64,000 bases of DNA from Heyndrickxia camelliae (GCF_002844575.1 NZ_PIQO01000016.1:55152-119151), one strand, 5' to 3'. Positions 34,877 through 44,717 are shown, counted from the first letter of the stretch. Translations and numbers: made by a program. Notes: generated from the letters alone by a model not told the origin.

Positions 34877-34898
34877 CTTTTTGTTAATAAAAGTAAAG

Positions 34899-34950
34899 CA
34901 GCCTAATACCCGTTACATTTGAACATTTCATAAAGGGAATCAGGCCGGTT
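34899..34950 (-). terminator. Hairpin after the LysM-GH18 gene
   Basis: On the minus strand GGCCTGATTCCC pairs imperfectly with GGGTATTAGGCT over a 28-nt loop, followed by a T-rich tail. On the plus strand the same stem is followed by a six-T run. Confidence 0.5.
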
Positions 34951-34973
34951 TTTTATATTTTTTCCGTACTTTC

Positions 34974-36236
34974 TCACAACTTCCGAATCGTAAAAAACTT
35001 CCGCAGCAGCCAAACACCAGGTGCAAAACCTAATGAAAGCTGCCATGCTCCTATTGCTTGCAAACCGTAGTTACGAACTAATTCCATTTTAGCACTCATG
35101 CTTCGAACGTCCTCAAACCAAACTTCATGTGTCTGTCCTTGTTCGTCTCTATATCTAAAAAATGGTGATTGATATTCTTCTGAATATTGAATTGGTGCAT
35201 GATAACGCATAGCAGTTTCTATAGCATCTTGATTGGATATACCTGGTGCAATCCTTCCTGAGCTATAAGGAATGATCCAATTATATCCATATAGAGGTAC
35301 GCCAAGAATGATTTTCCTGCTTGGAACAGTCTTTATAGCATATTCAATCGTTTTTCTGACTTCAGTTATTGGTGATACAGGACCGGGTTCACTGCCAGAA
35401 TGGTGCCAATCGTAGGCCATAATAAACATATAATCGACTACAGAGCCTATTCCACCATAATCATATCCTCTTAACCAAGATATATCTTCACTCGATTTAG
35501 CAGGAACAGCAATGGTTATAGGCAGCCTATCTTCTCGTAGGCGGACCTTTAATTCTTTTAAGAACCCGGTCAGAAGATCCCGATCTTGTGCCTTAACAAG
35601 TTCAAAATCGATATTTACCCCGCCATATCCATGTTGTTTTGTTAAATAAACAATATTGTTTACTAAATTGCTTCGTGCAGTAGGATTATTTAATACAGCA
35701 CTGACAAGATCAGAGCTAAATCCTTGAGAGGTTAAGTTTGTTATTGTTACAAGCGGTACTACCCGATGCTCCCAAGTAGTTCGTACAGCTACTGCATCAT
35801 TTAAATTGTTCACGATATCTCCATTACTGGCAAAGTGGTACTCAAACAAAGCGATGGAGGATGAATAAGGGGCAAATTGACTAATTAGTTCTGCGTCCTG
35901 TTCCGGCGTACGGACTTGATAATATTCCAAAGTACCTGCAAGGTAATTTGATATGTTGGGAATTTTAATTTTCATTCCAGGATGAATAGAGGAAGGATGA
36001 ATCGACGGATTTGCTTGTCTCAATTGTTCCACGCTTACCATAGCCTTTCTGGCAATTCCGATAAACGTATCTCCTGACTGTACGATATACGTGTATTTAG
36101 GAATAAGTACTGCCTGACCAATTACGAGATTAGAATCTCCAAAGCCATTTGCCAATCTTAATCTTTCCATCGAAGCTTGGTACATTCGGCTTATTTTAAA
36201 TAAAGTGTCTCCTTGTCGAACTATATGAATAAACAT
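34974..36236 (-). CDS. LysM-GH18 spore cortex-lytic enzyme (YaaH/SleL type)
   Basis: The 420-residue protein has two LysM peptidoglycan-binding repeats at its very N-terminus (about 2-46 and 49-93, each with RQGDT/QSGDT) and a GH18 barrel (about 100-420). The catalytic motif GGVNIDFE ends in Glu212. The absence of a signal peptide and the N-terminal LysM pair match SleL/YaaH, N-acetylglucosaminidases of the spore cortex that act in germination. The start is ATG 36236, with GGGGGGAG upstream; an in-frame ATG at 36299 lacks one. It appears monocistronic. Confidence 0.88.
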   Translation of the reverse strand: MFIHIVRQGDTLFKISRMYQASMERLRLANGFGDSNLVIGQAVLIPKYTYIVQSGDTFIGIARKAMVSVEQLRQANPSIHPSSIHPGMKIKIPNISNYLAGTLEYYQVRTPEQDAELISQFAPYSSSIALFEYHFASNGDIVNNLNDAVAVRTTWEHRVVPLVTITNLTSQGFSSDLVSAVLNNPTARSNLVNNIVYLTKQHGYGGVNIDFELVKAQDRDLLTGFLKELKVRLREDRLPITIAVPAKSSEDISWLRGYDYGGIGSVVDYMFIMAYDWHHSGSEPGPVSPITEVRKTIEYAIKTVPSRKIILGVPLYGYNWIIPYSSGRIAPGISNQDAIETAMRYHAPIQYSEEYQSPFFRYRDEQGQTHEVWFEDVRSMSAKMELVRNYGLQAIGAWQLSLGFAPGVWLLRKFFTIRKL

Positions 36237-36423
36237 TGTACTCCCCCCATTAACAATTAAGCGCCAATATATATATACGGGAACTTTATGGAGGGACATC
36301 CCTAATAATTCATATTCTTGTTAAAAAATTTTACCCAAAATGATGTCACTTTATTATGGGTTCCTTTTATCTAAATAAAATGGCTCCTGCATAATTTGGT
36401 CATATTACCAAATACGAATTAGT

Positions 36424-37080
36424 TTAATCGTTATTAATCAACTTTATTGGGTCACTGAGTGTAATTTTCTCGGTCATATTAATAGGATATAATTTTCCTT
36501 CTAATGCAAAAGAAATCCTGCCCGTTTCCTCTGATACAACAAGTGCTAATGCATCACTTTGCTCGGTCACCCCTAACGCAGCCCGATGCCTTGTTCCAAC
36601 CTTTTCCTTTCCTATTTTTCTTTTAGTTAAAGGCAATACATTCGATGCTGAAACCACAACATTCCCTCTTATTAAAACCGCTCCATCATGAAGAGGATTC
36701 CCTGGATAAAAAATAGCTTCTAATAATTTCGGTGTCACAACCGCCTCCATAGGCGTTCCTTTTTGAATAATTGTCTCTAATGAATGGCTCCTCTCGACTA
36801 CAATTAACGCACCATGTCTTTGTTTGGAAAGATGCTGCATGGAAATAGATAGATCCTCATATGTGTCTGTAAAGGAAGATAAATAACAATTCAAATAAAA
36901 GGATGCTGCCATCGCTTCAATATCTGCCAACTGATTTTTTGCCTCCTCCAAACAATTCAATAAGCAATAATCCTCTCCCTCAAGCTGTGCTAAATTCGAT
37001 TGAAGGTGGCTGATTAAATGTTGGAGTCCTACCGCTAACTGTTGCTTCATAGGGGAAAAATCACAGTTTTTCGTTTCCAC
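36424..37080 (-). CDS. cdaS: Diadenylate cyclase CdaS (sporulation-specific)
   Basis: CdaS makes the second messenger c-di-AMP from two ATP and is expressed in sporulating Bacillus cells. The 218-residue protein has an N-terminal pair of helices (about 10-80, autoinhibitory in B. subtilis CdaS) and a DAC domain (about 85-215) with both catalytic motifs intact: NPLHDGAV (Asp132-Gly-Ala) and GTRHRAALG (164-166). It has no membrane helices, unlike CdaA, and no DisA DNA-binding part. The start is GTG 37080 behind GGGAGGGA. B. subtilis CdaS is about 207 aa. Confidence 0.93.
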   Translation of the reverse strand: METKNCDFSPMKQQLAVGLQHLISHLQSNLAQLEGEDYCLLNCLEEAKNQLADIEAMAASFYLNCYLSSFTDTYEDLSISMQHLSKQRHGALIVVERSHSLETIIQKGTPMEAVVTPKLLEAIFYPGNPLHDGAVLIRGNVVVSASNVLPLTKRKIGKEKVGTRHRAALGVTEQSDALALVVSEETGRISFALEGKLYPINMTEKITLSDPIKLINND

Positions 37081-37170
37081 GTTCGTATCCCTCCCATTTT
37101 TTGAACATTGGCCAAACCTTTCTTGAACTCCTATTACTTATTGTTACTATTCCCATAAATTTTATGACAG

Positions 37171-37227
37171 TGGTGCCAGGCACCACCCGTGGACATTTCG
37201 CCACTTTGTCCACCACAGGAGGACAGT
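37171..37227. repeat. REP-like element, copy 5
   Basis: GGTGCCAGGCACC followed by ACCCGTGGACATTTCGCCACTTTGTCCACC and AGGAGGACA. It lies between the GGDEF-EAL gene and cdaS. Confidence 0.8.
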
Positions 37228-37243
37228 TAAATACATTAATAAT

Positions 37244-37283
37244 AGAATGGAGGTCCACAGCCAGAGCTATGGACCTCCATTCT
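37244..37283. terminator. Perfect hairpin downstream of the GGDEF-EAL gene
   Basis: AGAATGGAGGTCCA and TGGACCTCCATTCT are perfect 14-bp inverted repeats with a 12-nt loop. A T6 run follows on the plus strand; the minus-strand tail is AT-rich. It lies 67 bp after the stop of the GGDEF-EAL gene. Confidence 0.75.
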
Positions 37284-37349
37284 TTTTTCTCTTTAAGCGA
37301 AAAAGTAATCTTTTGTTTTTCCTTTAATTATCCTTATCACCGGCATTCC

Positions 37350-39989
37350 TCAATCGGGGACACGAACTAACTGATCATCCGCCTCAGCAAGAAACTTTCT
37401 CATCGCATCCTTATTTACTGGAGGGCTGAATAAGTAACCTTGAATTTCGTCGCAACCCATTTGCAGCAGTCTGTCCCTTTCTGCTTCACACTCTACTCCT
37501 TCTGCAACAACATTAAGATGCAGACCATGGGCAATATCAAAAATAGATTTCACCAAGAGTGCCTTCTTCTCATCTTGATGAATATCTGTTATAAATTGCC
37601 GATCTATTTTAATTTCATCAAATGGCAGCTGTAGCAATTGATACATGGAGGAATAGCCTTTTCCAAAGTCATCAATAGAGATAAGCACCCCTAATTGCTT
37701 CAACCGATAAATCACCTCTGCTACCTGCAGTGGATCTTTGATGAATACACTTTCGGTGATTTCTAATTTTAAATACCGTGGTTCCATCCCCGATAACTCT
37801 AAAGCTTTTTTAATTAAAGGGATTAATGAATCCTGTTGAAAATGCTTTGCTGATATGTTGACGGAAATCGGTACATGCAGGAGCCCTTCATCCTGCCATT
37901 CCTTATTTTGTTTGCATGCCATAAATAGAGACCACTCATCTATTTGTAAAATGAGTCCGATTTCTTCTGCAATAGGTATAAAGGTGGCAGGTGAAACATA
38001 TCCCAATTGCGGGTCCTTCCAGCGCAATAATGCCTCCATGCTTGTGACACTGTTCATTCTTGTCTTCGGCTGAAAATAAAGCTCAAATTGACCTTTATCT
38101 ACTGCTAACCTTAAAGAATGTTCTATCTCTAAACGTTCCTGAAAACTATTTCGCATTGATTCATTAAAAAATTGAATACAATTGCCGCCCTTTTCCTTCG
38201 AATTATACATTGCAATGTCAGCGCATTTGACAAGCGTATCTAAGTCCTGTCCATCTTCAGGATACATACCTACTCCGATACTGGCAGTTATATAAAACAT
38301 ATGCCCTTGAACAGGGAAATAGGAAGAAAATGCTTGAATAATTTGCTCCATCGTCTGATGTAATCCTTCACCCTCTACACGCTGGACGATGACAAATTCG
38401 TCCCCGCTAAGACGAAAAACTTCCCGATTGTCGTTTTGTATAGCACCAAGTTTTTTTGCAATTAATTGCAGCAAGGCATCTCCAGCATCATGACCTAAAG
38501 TATCATTGATTTGTTTAAATTGATTAATATCAATGAAGATAATCGCTGCGCGTTTCGTTAAAGGATGCTTTATTAAATTTTTGACATAGGTTTGGAAATG
38601 CAGCCTATTCGGCAATCCTGTTAAAACATCAAAAAACGCTAACTGATGCAGTTGATCCTCCGATTCCTTTAATTTAATTGTTTGTTCCGTTAGCTTCTTA
38701 TTCATTTCACTGCTTTCTCGGAACTGTTCCTTAATCTTTTCAGCCATTATTTTCAAATTTTGTGTTAATAATCGGAGTTCTGATACATAGCTTTGCGGCC
38801 ACTCGACTTTCTCAAAATGAAGCAGCCTCTGTGGAAGTCCAGTAGTAGCAACAGTTAATTGCTTTAAATTATTGATAAAAATCCGACTAACAATCTGTAC
38901 AAGGAAAACGAGTAAAATTGCAAACAAAGCCGAATACTTTAGCTGTTCTAAAAAGTTATTAGTAATTTGATCCTGGTACTTAGAAATTGGAAATCGGAGC
39001 ACCATTTTCATCGATAAATCATCTATTTTTTTCGTATAAACATAGAACCCTGATCTCCATCTCATAATAGGCGTAGCGTTTTCTTTTTCCTTCGGCAATG
39101 CCTCATAGAAGTTATATTGGATCTTCCTCCACTCATAATTCTGCATCCAATCATATTTCTGGCCGGTCTTCAGCCCCTGAATACCAGAAGCAATAACATT
39201 AGCATGAAAGTCTGTGATAACAATATCGTATGCTTGCTCTTCATTTTCCTTCACCGTATCATATAAATGGTTGGTTCGAAAAGGATCATATAATTTATGT
39301 AGGTCATCCTTATTCCATAGGATCATTTCTTTTTCCATCCGATTTGTACTATTTTCCGCTGACCTTACCGCATCCTTTACCATATGCGCATGAACGTTGC
39401 TTGTGATTGTCGCGATACTTATGAAAAAAGGTAACAGAATAGAAACAAATGTTATATGGGAGAGAAATTGATGAAAAGAAACATTATTCTTATTGACTTT
39501 TAATATTTTATAAAAGGGAACATATGCAAGAAGCATGTCTGGCATCAGAACATTAAAACATCCGTTGATAATATCTTTTGCTACTTTAAAATACAGTACA
39601 CTTCCTGTTAAAGCATGCCCATTTATAAAAAGCATTCCAACAAATCCAACGGTTAACCAAAATAAGACATCCACATAGAACATTTTTGCCTTTCTACCTT
39701 TATAAAAAAAAGCACCTACAAATAAAAGCTCTAAAATAGAAAGACAACCAATGCTAATACCCAAAAAACTATGCTGTACGAAAAAAAGACCTATTACACC
39801 AACAAAAACGGCACTGGGAAGTCCCATTAGCCGAAACAATAAAAACAAAAATAAGCTAGAAAAGGAAAAGGTAATCCCGTAAGCAAATGTTAATTTATAA
39901 CTTGAAAATACAAGAAATAACACTGCAAAAACTATAAACAAAAGGGTTTCACGGTTCCATTTTGGAATAAATGTTTTAATAGCGTGCAT
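37350..39989 (-). CDS. Membrane GGDEF-EAL protein (c-di-GMP turnover)
   Basis: The 879-residue protein starts with about six membrane segments (15-195), then an extracytoplasmic sensor region (about 200-345), another membrane helix (about 350-372), a HAMP/coiled-coil linker, a GGDEF domain (about 455-615) and an EAL domain (about 625-870). The cyclase signature is RLSGDEF, a tolerated variant of GGDEF. The EAL part keeps its metal and catalytic motifs: MEALLRW, NISAKHF, EITES, DDFGKGYSS, EGVE and QGYLFS. Phosphodiesterase activity is likely and cyclase activity possible. AGGAGAT precedes the ATG. It should link an external signal to motility or biofilm control. Confidence 0.92.
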   Translation of the reverse strand: MHAIKTFIPKWNRETLLFIVFAVLFLVFSSYKLTFAYGITFSFSSLFLFLLFRLMGLPSAVFVGVIGLFFVQHSFLGISIGCLSILELLFVGAFFYKGRKAKMFYVDVLFWLTVGFVGMLFINGHALTGSVLYFKVAKDIINGCFNVLMPDMLLAYVPFYKILKVNKNNVSFHQFLSHITFVSILLPFFISIATITSNVHAHMVKDAVRSAENSTNRMEKEMILWNKDDLHKLYDPFRTNHLYDTVKENEEQAYDIVITDFHANVIASGIQGLKTGQKYDWMQNYEWRKIQYNFYEALPKEKENATPIMRWRSGFYVYTKKIDDLSMKMVLRFPISKYQDQITNNFLEQLKYSALFAILLVFLVQIVSRIFINNLKQLTVATTGLPQRLLHFEKVEWPQSYVSELRLLTQNLKIMAEKIKEQFRESSEMNKKLTEQTIKLKESEDQLHQLAFFDVLTGLPNRLHFQTYVKNLIKHPLTKRAAIIFIDINQFKQINDTLGHDAGDALLQLIAKKLGAIQNDNREVFRLSGDEFVIVQRVEGEGLHQTMEQIIQAFSSYFPVQGHMFYITASIGVGMYPEDGQDLDTLVKCADIAMYNSKEKGGNCIQFFNESMRNSFQERLEIEHSLRLAVDKGQFELYFQPKTRMNSVTSMEALLRWKDPQLGYVSPATFIPIAEEIGLILQIDEWSLFMACKQNKEWQDEGLLHVPISVNISAKHFQQDSLIPLIKKALELSGMEPRYLKLEITESVFIKDPLQVAEVIYRLKQLGVLISIDDFGKGYSSMYQLLQLPFDEIKIDRQFITDIHQDEKKALLVKSIFDIAHGLHLNVVAEGVECEAERDRLLQMGCDEIQGYLFSPPVNKDAMRKFLAEADDQLVRVPD

Positions 39990-40759
39990 ATGTATCTCCT
40001 AATCTAATTTTAGAGTAAGAAGCTGTTAAACTTACATTCCAATACATATCATAACACATGCATTTTCACTTGAATATCACAGGCAAAATCCTCTTAAATA
40101 CCTCCCTTCAATCAAAAAATCATCTCACTTTTAACATGTAACTCAGAACGAACTTCATACATTATATGGTGTCGAAATGTAAATGAAATATTGATTTATT
40201 TATAACCTTTTACAACATTTCAACGTCTGTTTTTTTTGTATAAAAAAGAGAAAACGCATGGGACATCCACTAAAACTCTTAACAAGCTCTCAAGCTTTGA
40301 AACTAGCTGTTTCGGCACAACTGTATTAGAGGTATGTAAGAATATGGGAGATAAAAGAATGGAGTATTGCTATTTCAGCAAGGAATTCAAATTAGCACAA
40401 CCAAATACGGGAAGCAGCAGCCTGTGAAATGAATAAAGCTATAAGTAAAGCTTTTATTTAAAAGAAAAGATGTTCACCTATATCAAATCACAGTACCTTA
40501 CAGTGTAAAAGTAAAATACGAAGTAGCCTTTTATATAAAATTACAATTTCAGATAATCTTCTACCTATTACTCTTTCAATCAAACGTTTGAATAAATTGA
40601 CAATAAATCAAAGAAAATGAACTTTCCTCGGCTCACATGCAAATAAAAATTGACGAATATTGTTAATAATCAAACAAACCATTCCCCCTCCCTGATACCC
40701 CTAACCTAGTTACTGTTAGAAGGAATTATTCGAGAATTGTGATAGGAAGTGGTACTAAA
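39990..40759. other. Long AT-rich intergenic region
   Basis: About 770 bp without a supported gene. A 63-codon plus-strand frame (40236-40427) has no ribosome site and no family I recognise. The notable item is the palindrome at 40578-40592. The promoter of the GGDEF-EAL gene should lie near 39990-40100. Confidence 0.5.
40578..40592. promoter_or_regulatory. 15-bp palindromic site, left copy
   Basis: AATCAAACGTTTGAA contains the perfect 12-bp palindrome TCAAACGTTTGA. The identical 15-mer recurs at 41765-41779, on the other side of the formylglycine-enzyme pseudogene. It may be a TetR-type operator or a duplicated target. Confidence 0.45.
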
Positions 40760-41710
40760 ATGGATTCAAAAAAATCATGTTGTTCGGTTGGCAGAGCATT
40801 CATTCAAACAGATTTTATTCCCACAGAAAACACAACCTTCCTTATTCACAGTTGATAAGAAGGAGCCAGAGGATATGGTCTTTATTCCAGATGGAGAATT
40901 TCTTTTGGGGACGAAGGACAGAGACGGATTTCCTGCTGATGGGGAAGACTGTACGCTGTGTAAAGGTTCCTTCTTTTTGGTTGGACAAATACGCCATTTC
41001 CAAAGCAAAGTTTTTAAAATTTGTAAAGGCAACAGATTATAAAACCGAAGCAGAACAATCCGGATGGTCTTTTGTTTTTTACCTGTTATTATAGGAAGAT
41101 ACCACAAAGATGGTGCGGCAGGTTCCACGCGAAACGCCATGGTTGGCTGTTATCGAAGGAGCCTATCGGTTCCAACCAGAATGTCCAGATTCCTTTATAG
41201 AAGGACAAATGATTCGCCCCGTTTTTCCATTTTCTAGAATGATGCAAAAGCCTATTGTGATTGCGCAGGTAAAAGACTACCAACGGAAGCCGAATGGGAA
41301 TTCACAGCACGAGGTGGACTTAGTCAAAAGAAATATCCTTGGGGAGATGAACTGCATCCAGATGGAAGACATGTTTGTAATATTTGGCAGGGTAAGTTTC
41401 CGAAAATAAATACCGTAAAGGATGTTTATTTAGGAACAGCCCAATTGATGCTTTCCCACCAAACGGATACAGCTTATATAATATAGCCGGAAACGTGTGG
41501 GAATGGTGTTCAGATTGGTTTAGTTCAAAAGCAATAACCCCCAAGGACCAAAATCCGGTACCACAAAGTCCATGAGAGGTGGGTCTTCTCTCTGCCCTGA
41601 ATCCTATTGCAACCCATATAGAATTGCTTCAAGAACTTCGAATACTCCAGACAGTTCAGCAGGGAACCTAGGGTTTCGTTGTGTTGGATATCAAAGAGCA
41701 CTGAAAACAG
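40760..41710 (+). pseudogene. Decayed formylglycine-generating enzyme (SUMF1-type) gene
   Basis: The remnant reads, in shifting frames, as a sulfatase-modifying factor family protein: start MDSKKSCCSVGRAFIQTDF (ATG 40760), EDMVFIPDGEFLLGTKDRDGFPADGED (frame +2), FWLDKYAISKAKFLKFVKAT (third frame) ending in a stop near 41092, then [56 protein letters not shown] and finally [19 protein letters not shown] and GNLGFRCV. At least four frameshifts and one stop separate these blocks. The two active-site cysteines near the end are still present. The original enzyme converted a sulfatase Cys to formylglycine. No sulfatase gene is in the window. Confidence 0.88.
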
Positions 41711-41764
41711 CTATTATTTTTCACCATTTCACCATTTTCGACTCAAAATATTCTATTTCCTCTT

Positions 41765-41779
41765 AATCAAACGTTTGAA
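41765..41779. promoter_or_regulatory. 15-bp palindromic site, right copy
   Basis: AATCAAACGTTTGAA, identical to 40578-40592, about 55 bp after the end of the formylglycine-enzyme pseudogene. Confidence 0.45.
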
Positions 41780-41864
41780 CAAAAAAAACGAATAGATAAA
41801 GTTGTCAGCATTCGGTGTCCATTTACAAAAGCAGAAATGGACGAAAATTGTCATCATATGAAAC

Positions 41865-41897
41865 AGGGATGTTTTCTCCATCAGAGACAACATCCCT
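41865..41897 (-). terminator. Terminator of pepC
   Basis: On the minus strand AGGGATGTT and AACATCCCT are perfect arms, with additional pairing TCTC/GGAGA inside, 7 bp after the pepC stop codon. The U-tract is short. Confidence 0.65.
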
Positions 41898-41903
41898 TAT
41901 ATC

Positions 41904-43238
41904 CTATTTCGCTAATGACCCCATTGGATCCCAAGGTTTCAATTCGATAGGGTCTTTCTCCCATGCCTTTTTCAAATCATCTGAGAGGTGTTTCTTGTTT
42001 ACGACAATTTGATAGGTGTACTCATCCATCCACTTATCACTCATGACAAAATATCCTTTATTCCCTACTTTTTCACCCCAGCTGTTTTCCACTTTCCATC
42101 TGTTTGGTTTACCTTCTACAAGATTTACTCCCGTAAGAACCATAGCATGAGTCATGACGCTCCCCTTATAGTCAAGTCGTTCTGCCTTTGACATTGACAT
42201 TTCAATCCCCAAAGTCGATTCGTAATCATAGAGGTCCAAATCCATAATGCCATGATCTTTATTGGATAATTTACCTACATCACATCCAAACCATACACTT
42301 TCATTGTCTTGAATCTGCTTGATAGCAAGCTCCTTCATCGTATCCATATCGACATTGAGGTATTTAATTTGGTTACCTTCTACAACATTTCCAAGATATT
42401 GTACGGTATAGGTTTTTCCGTATGGTTTATCCTGAGTCGGTGCATTGATAATACTCACATATTCATCTAGATCGAGCCCTATATATTTTTCATAGAACTG
42501 TTGAGGAGTAATCGCAAGGTCCCGATAAAACGTATTATTTTTATTTCTATATTCAAAATTAAATGTTCTTGGCGGCTCCCCTAATGATAGAGTTAGAATT
42601 TTATAGATATCCGACAGCATTTCTTCCTTCGTTTTGTTTAATTCTTCCTCAGTTCCCCCTTTACTGGACATATTTCTGAGTTTAACTGCATCTTCCCGTA
42701 ATTTCGTATTCAATATGGCATTTAGCCTCATCGAACTGCTACTTTGAAATGTTTCTGGCATTGCCTGCTTTGGCACTACACCATACTTTTTAACAAGCGA
42801 AACAAACATATCCCATTGTCCGCCATCCTGTTGGGGAGTAGACAATATCCAGGAAACCAATCTTCCATCTAGAGGCTCGTTCGCTGTTTCCAAAACACTT
42901 TCAAGAAAATAGTTCGCTTTCTCAAATTTATCCCAAAAGTTAACGTAATTTTGGGATAGCTCAAAGTCTTTTAATTGAAACTCTCGATTCATTTTATGGT
43001 GAAACGTATTCAGCGCAGCAAACATCCAGCATCTTCCACTTTGCTTTTGATTGGATACTTTCCCTGTTTCAATTTCATCAGAGAAAACATGATTCATAGC
43101 CACAATAGCATCTCTATTTTCAGCAACCGCATCAATACCATTTTTGATCACGGCATTTTTCACTATCCTCCCAGGTATAGAATCGTTTACCTTCTCTGAA
43201 AACCTCTCTACTAATTTGGTTGATATACCATTTACCAT
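41904..43238 (-). CDS. pepC: C1-family cysteine aminopeptidase (PepC/bleomycin hydrolase)
   Basis: The 444-residue cytoplasmic aminopeptidase of the papain clan normally forms a hexameric ring that trims peptides. Catalytic Cys70 lies in NQKQSGRCWMFAALN; the His is in SVMTHAMVLTGV and the Asn in KVENSWG near the C-terminus. FELSQNYVNFWDKFEKANYF and the GGQWDMFVSLVKKYGVVP block are family hallmarks. The start is ATG 43238, with AAGGGGGGA upstream; the frame is open to 43289. It stands alone, with a terminator after it. Confidence 0.93.
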   Translation of the reverse strand: MVNGISTKLVERFSEKVNDSIPGRIVKNAVIKNGIDAVAENRDAIVAMNHVFSDEIETGKVSNQKQSGRCWMFAALNTFHHKMNREFQLKDFELSQNYVNFWDKFEKANYFLESVLETANEPLDGRLVSWILSTPQQDGGQWDMFVSLVKKYGVVPKQAMPETFQSSSSMRLNAILNTKLREDAVKLRNMSSKGGTEEELNKTKEEMLSDIYKILTLSLGEPPRTFNFEYRNKNNTFYRDLAITPQQFYEKYIGLDLDEYVSIINAPTQDKPYGKTYTVQYLGNVVEGNQIKYLNVDMDTMKELAIKQIQDNESVWFGCDVGKLSNKDHGIMDLDLYDYESTLGIEMSMSKAERLDYKGSVMTHAMVLTGVNLVEGKPNRWKVENSWGEKVGNKGYFVMSDKWMDEYTYQIVVNKKHLSDDLKKAWEKDPIELKPWDPMGSLAK

Positions 43239-43306
43239 ATAAAATCCCCCCTTATGTATGCGTATTATCATTATATTCCTAATTATCAAAAAAATGAACC
43301 AAAAAG

Positions 43307-43342
43307 AAAAGGACGGTTCTCAATAATAAAAGAGCCGTCCTT
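43307..43342 (-). terminator. Terminator of the Ktr gene
   Basis: On the minus strand AAGGACGGCTCT pairs with AGAACCGTCCTT around a short loop, followed by TTTCTTTTT. It lies 8 bp after the stop codon. Confidence 0.8.
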
Positions 43343-43349
43343 ATTTACA

Positions 43350-44717
43350 TTATCCTGTTATCACCCTTTCAACAGGATAATGATAATTTGCTTTCCCCTT
43401 ATTATTTCCTCCCATTATTAATAGGAAAGAAGTTAACCCAATTCTTCCAACAAACATCAAAATCATCAAAATGCATTTTGATAAAACACTTAGATCCGGA
43501 GTGATACCCAACGATAAGCCCACTGTACCGAAGGCAGAGCAAACTTCTAATAAAATGGCCATTAAATCTTGCTGCTTATCAGAGATGCTGATTAACACTA
43601 CTGAAATACAGCACATCATAACAGCTAATATAGTAATAGCAAAAGACTTCATAATATCATCTTGATGAATTTCTCTATTAAAGATTTTAATATCACGGTT
43701 TCCTTTTGCGAAATGATAGACGAACAACATATTTAAAGCAAACGTGGTTGTCCGTATTCCCCCACCCACTGAATTAGGAGAACCTCCAATAAACATGAAA
43801 ACACTCATAATCAATAGTGTAGGCACAGAAAATTCCGTTATATCCATGGTTGTAAGTCCAGCACTTCTCGTCGTAGCTGACTGAAAGAGCGCATAGAAAA
43901 AGCTCTTATGCCATGATAAATGTCTAAAATAATTTTGCCACTCTAGCAGGAGAATCAGAACTGTTCCAGCGATAAATAGAATTCCATAAGTAATGGTTGT
44001 CATCTTTGCAAACAAGGAAAAACGAAATGATATTCTAGACTTTCTCCTTTTATTCAAAAAATACGATTTCACTTCTATTACTACCGGAAACCCTATGGAC
44101 CCAAAAATGATTAAGACTATGACAATGATTTGTACAAAATAATCTCCTGCAAATGGGATAAGTGATTCCCCAGTGATATCCAAGCCAGCATTTGTAGTTG
44201 CACTAACCGCAGCAAATAACCCCTGAAGAAATGCCTCTTTTCCAGAAGGAAAGTATTTCATAAAATATAATCCTAAAATCACAGCTCCAACCAACTCTGT
44301 CAAAAGTACCATTTTTAATATCTCTTTTACTAACTGGACAAGACCTGATAATGCATATTGATTATTATCTACCATTATAAGGCGGCGTTCGCGCAAACCA
44401 ATTTTCTTCCCCAATAGAAGCCAGAAAAAGGTACTCATCGCCATAATCCCTATACCACCAAATTGTAAAACAATCATAATAACAAAATATCCAAATAAAC
44501 TATACGTCTCTGATATATTAAAAACCGTTAATCCCGTATCGCTAACTACACTCACAGCAGTGAAGACTGTATCGATAAAACTTACATGTACCCCTGGCTT
44601 ATGTACTGCCGGGAGATTGAATAATAAAATGGATATCACAACTGCCAGTAAATAATACCCTGCAATAACCTGGACGGGTGATCGCTTTTCTAGCCACATT
44701 CGCATTTTACTAAACAT
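43350..44717 (-). CDS. Potassium uptake channel subunit, KtrB/KtrD type
   Basis: This protein of about 455 aa belongs to the TrkH/KtrB family, with four M1-P-M2 repeats. Pore-loop selectivity segments are visible as VVSDTGLTV, ATTNAGLDIT, ATTRSAGLTT and AFGTVGLSLG, each with the conserved Gly. The C-terminus YHYPVERVITG is typical of KtrB/KtrD. It works with a cytoplasmic regulatory subunit (KtrA/KtrC), which is not encoded next to it; that resembles the isolated ktrD arrangement of B. subtilis. I start at ATG 44717 (GGGGGA about 10 nt upstream); the frame is open to 44804. The adjacent intergenic region shows no recognisable c-di-AMP riboswitch. Confidence 0.88.
   Translation of the reverse strand: MFSKMRMWLEKRSPVQVIAGYYLLAVVISILLFNLPAVHKPGVHVSFIDTVFTAVSVVSDTGLTVFNISETYSLFGYFVIMIVLQFGGIGIMAMSTFFWLLLGKKIGLRERRLIMVDNNQYALSGLVQLVKEILKMVLLTELVGAVILGLYFMKYFPSGKEAFLQGLFAAVSATTNAGLDITGESLIPFAGDYFVQIIVIVLIIFGSIGFPVVIEVKSYFLNKRRKSRISFRFSLFAKMTTITYGILFIAGTVLILLLEWQNYFRHLSWHKSFFYALFQSATTRSAGLTTMDITEFSVPTLLIMSVFMFIGGSPNSVGGGIRTTTFALNMLFVYHFAKGNRDIKIFNREIHQDDIMKSFAITILAVMMCCISVVLISISDKQQDLMAILLEVCSAFGTVGLSLGITPDLSVLSKCILMILMFVGRIGLTSFLLIMGGNNKGKANYHYPVERVITG

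Noticed and set aside
40236..40427. 63-codon plus-strand open frame
   Set aside because: No ribosome site, no recognisable family and AT-rich surroundings; treated as chance.
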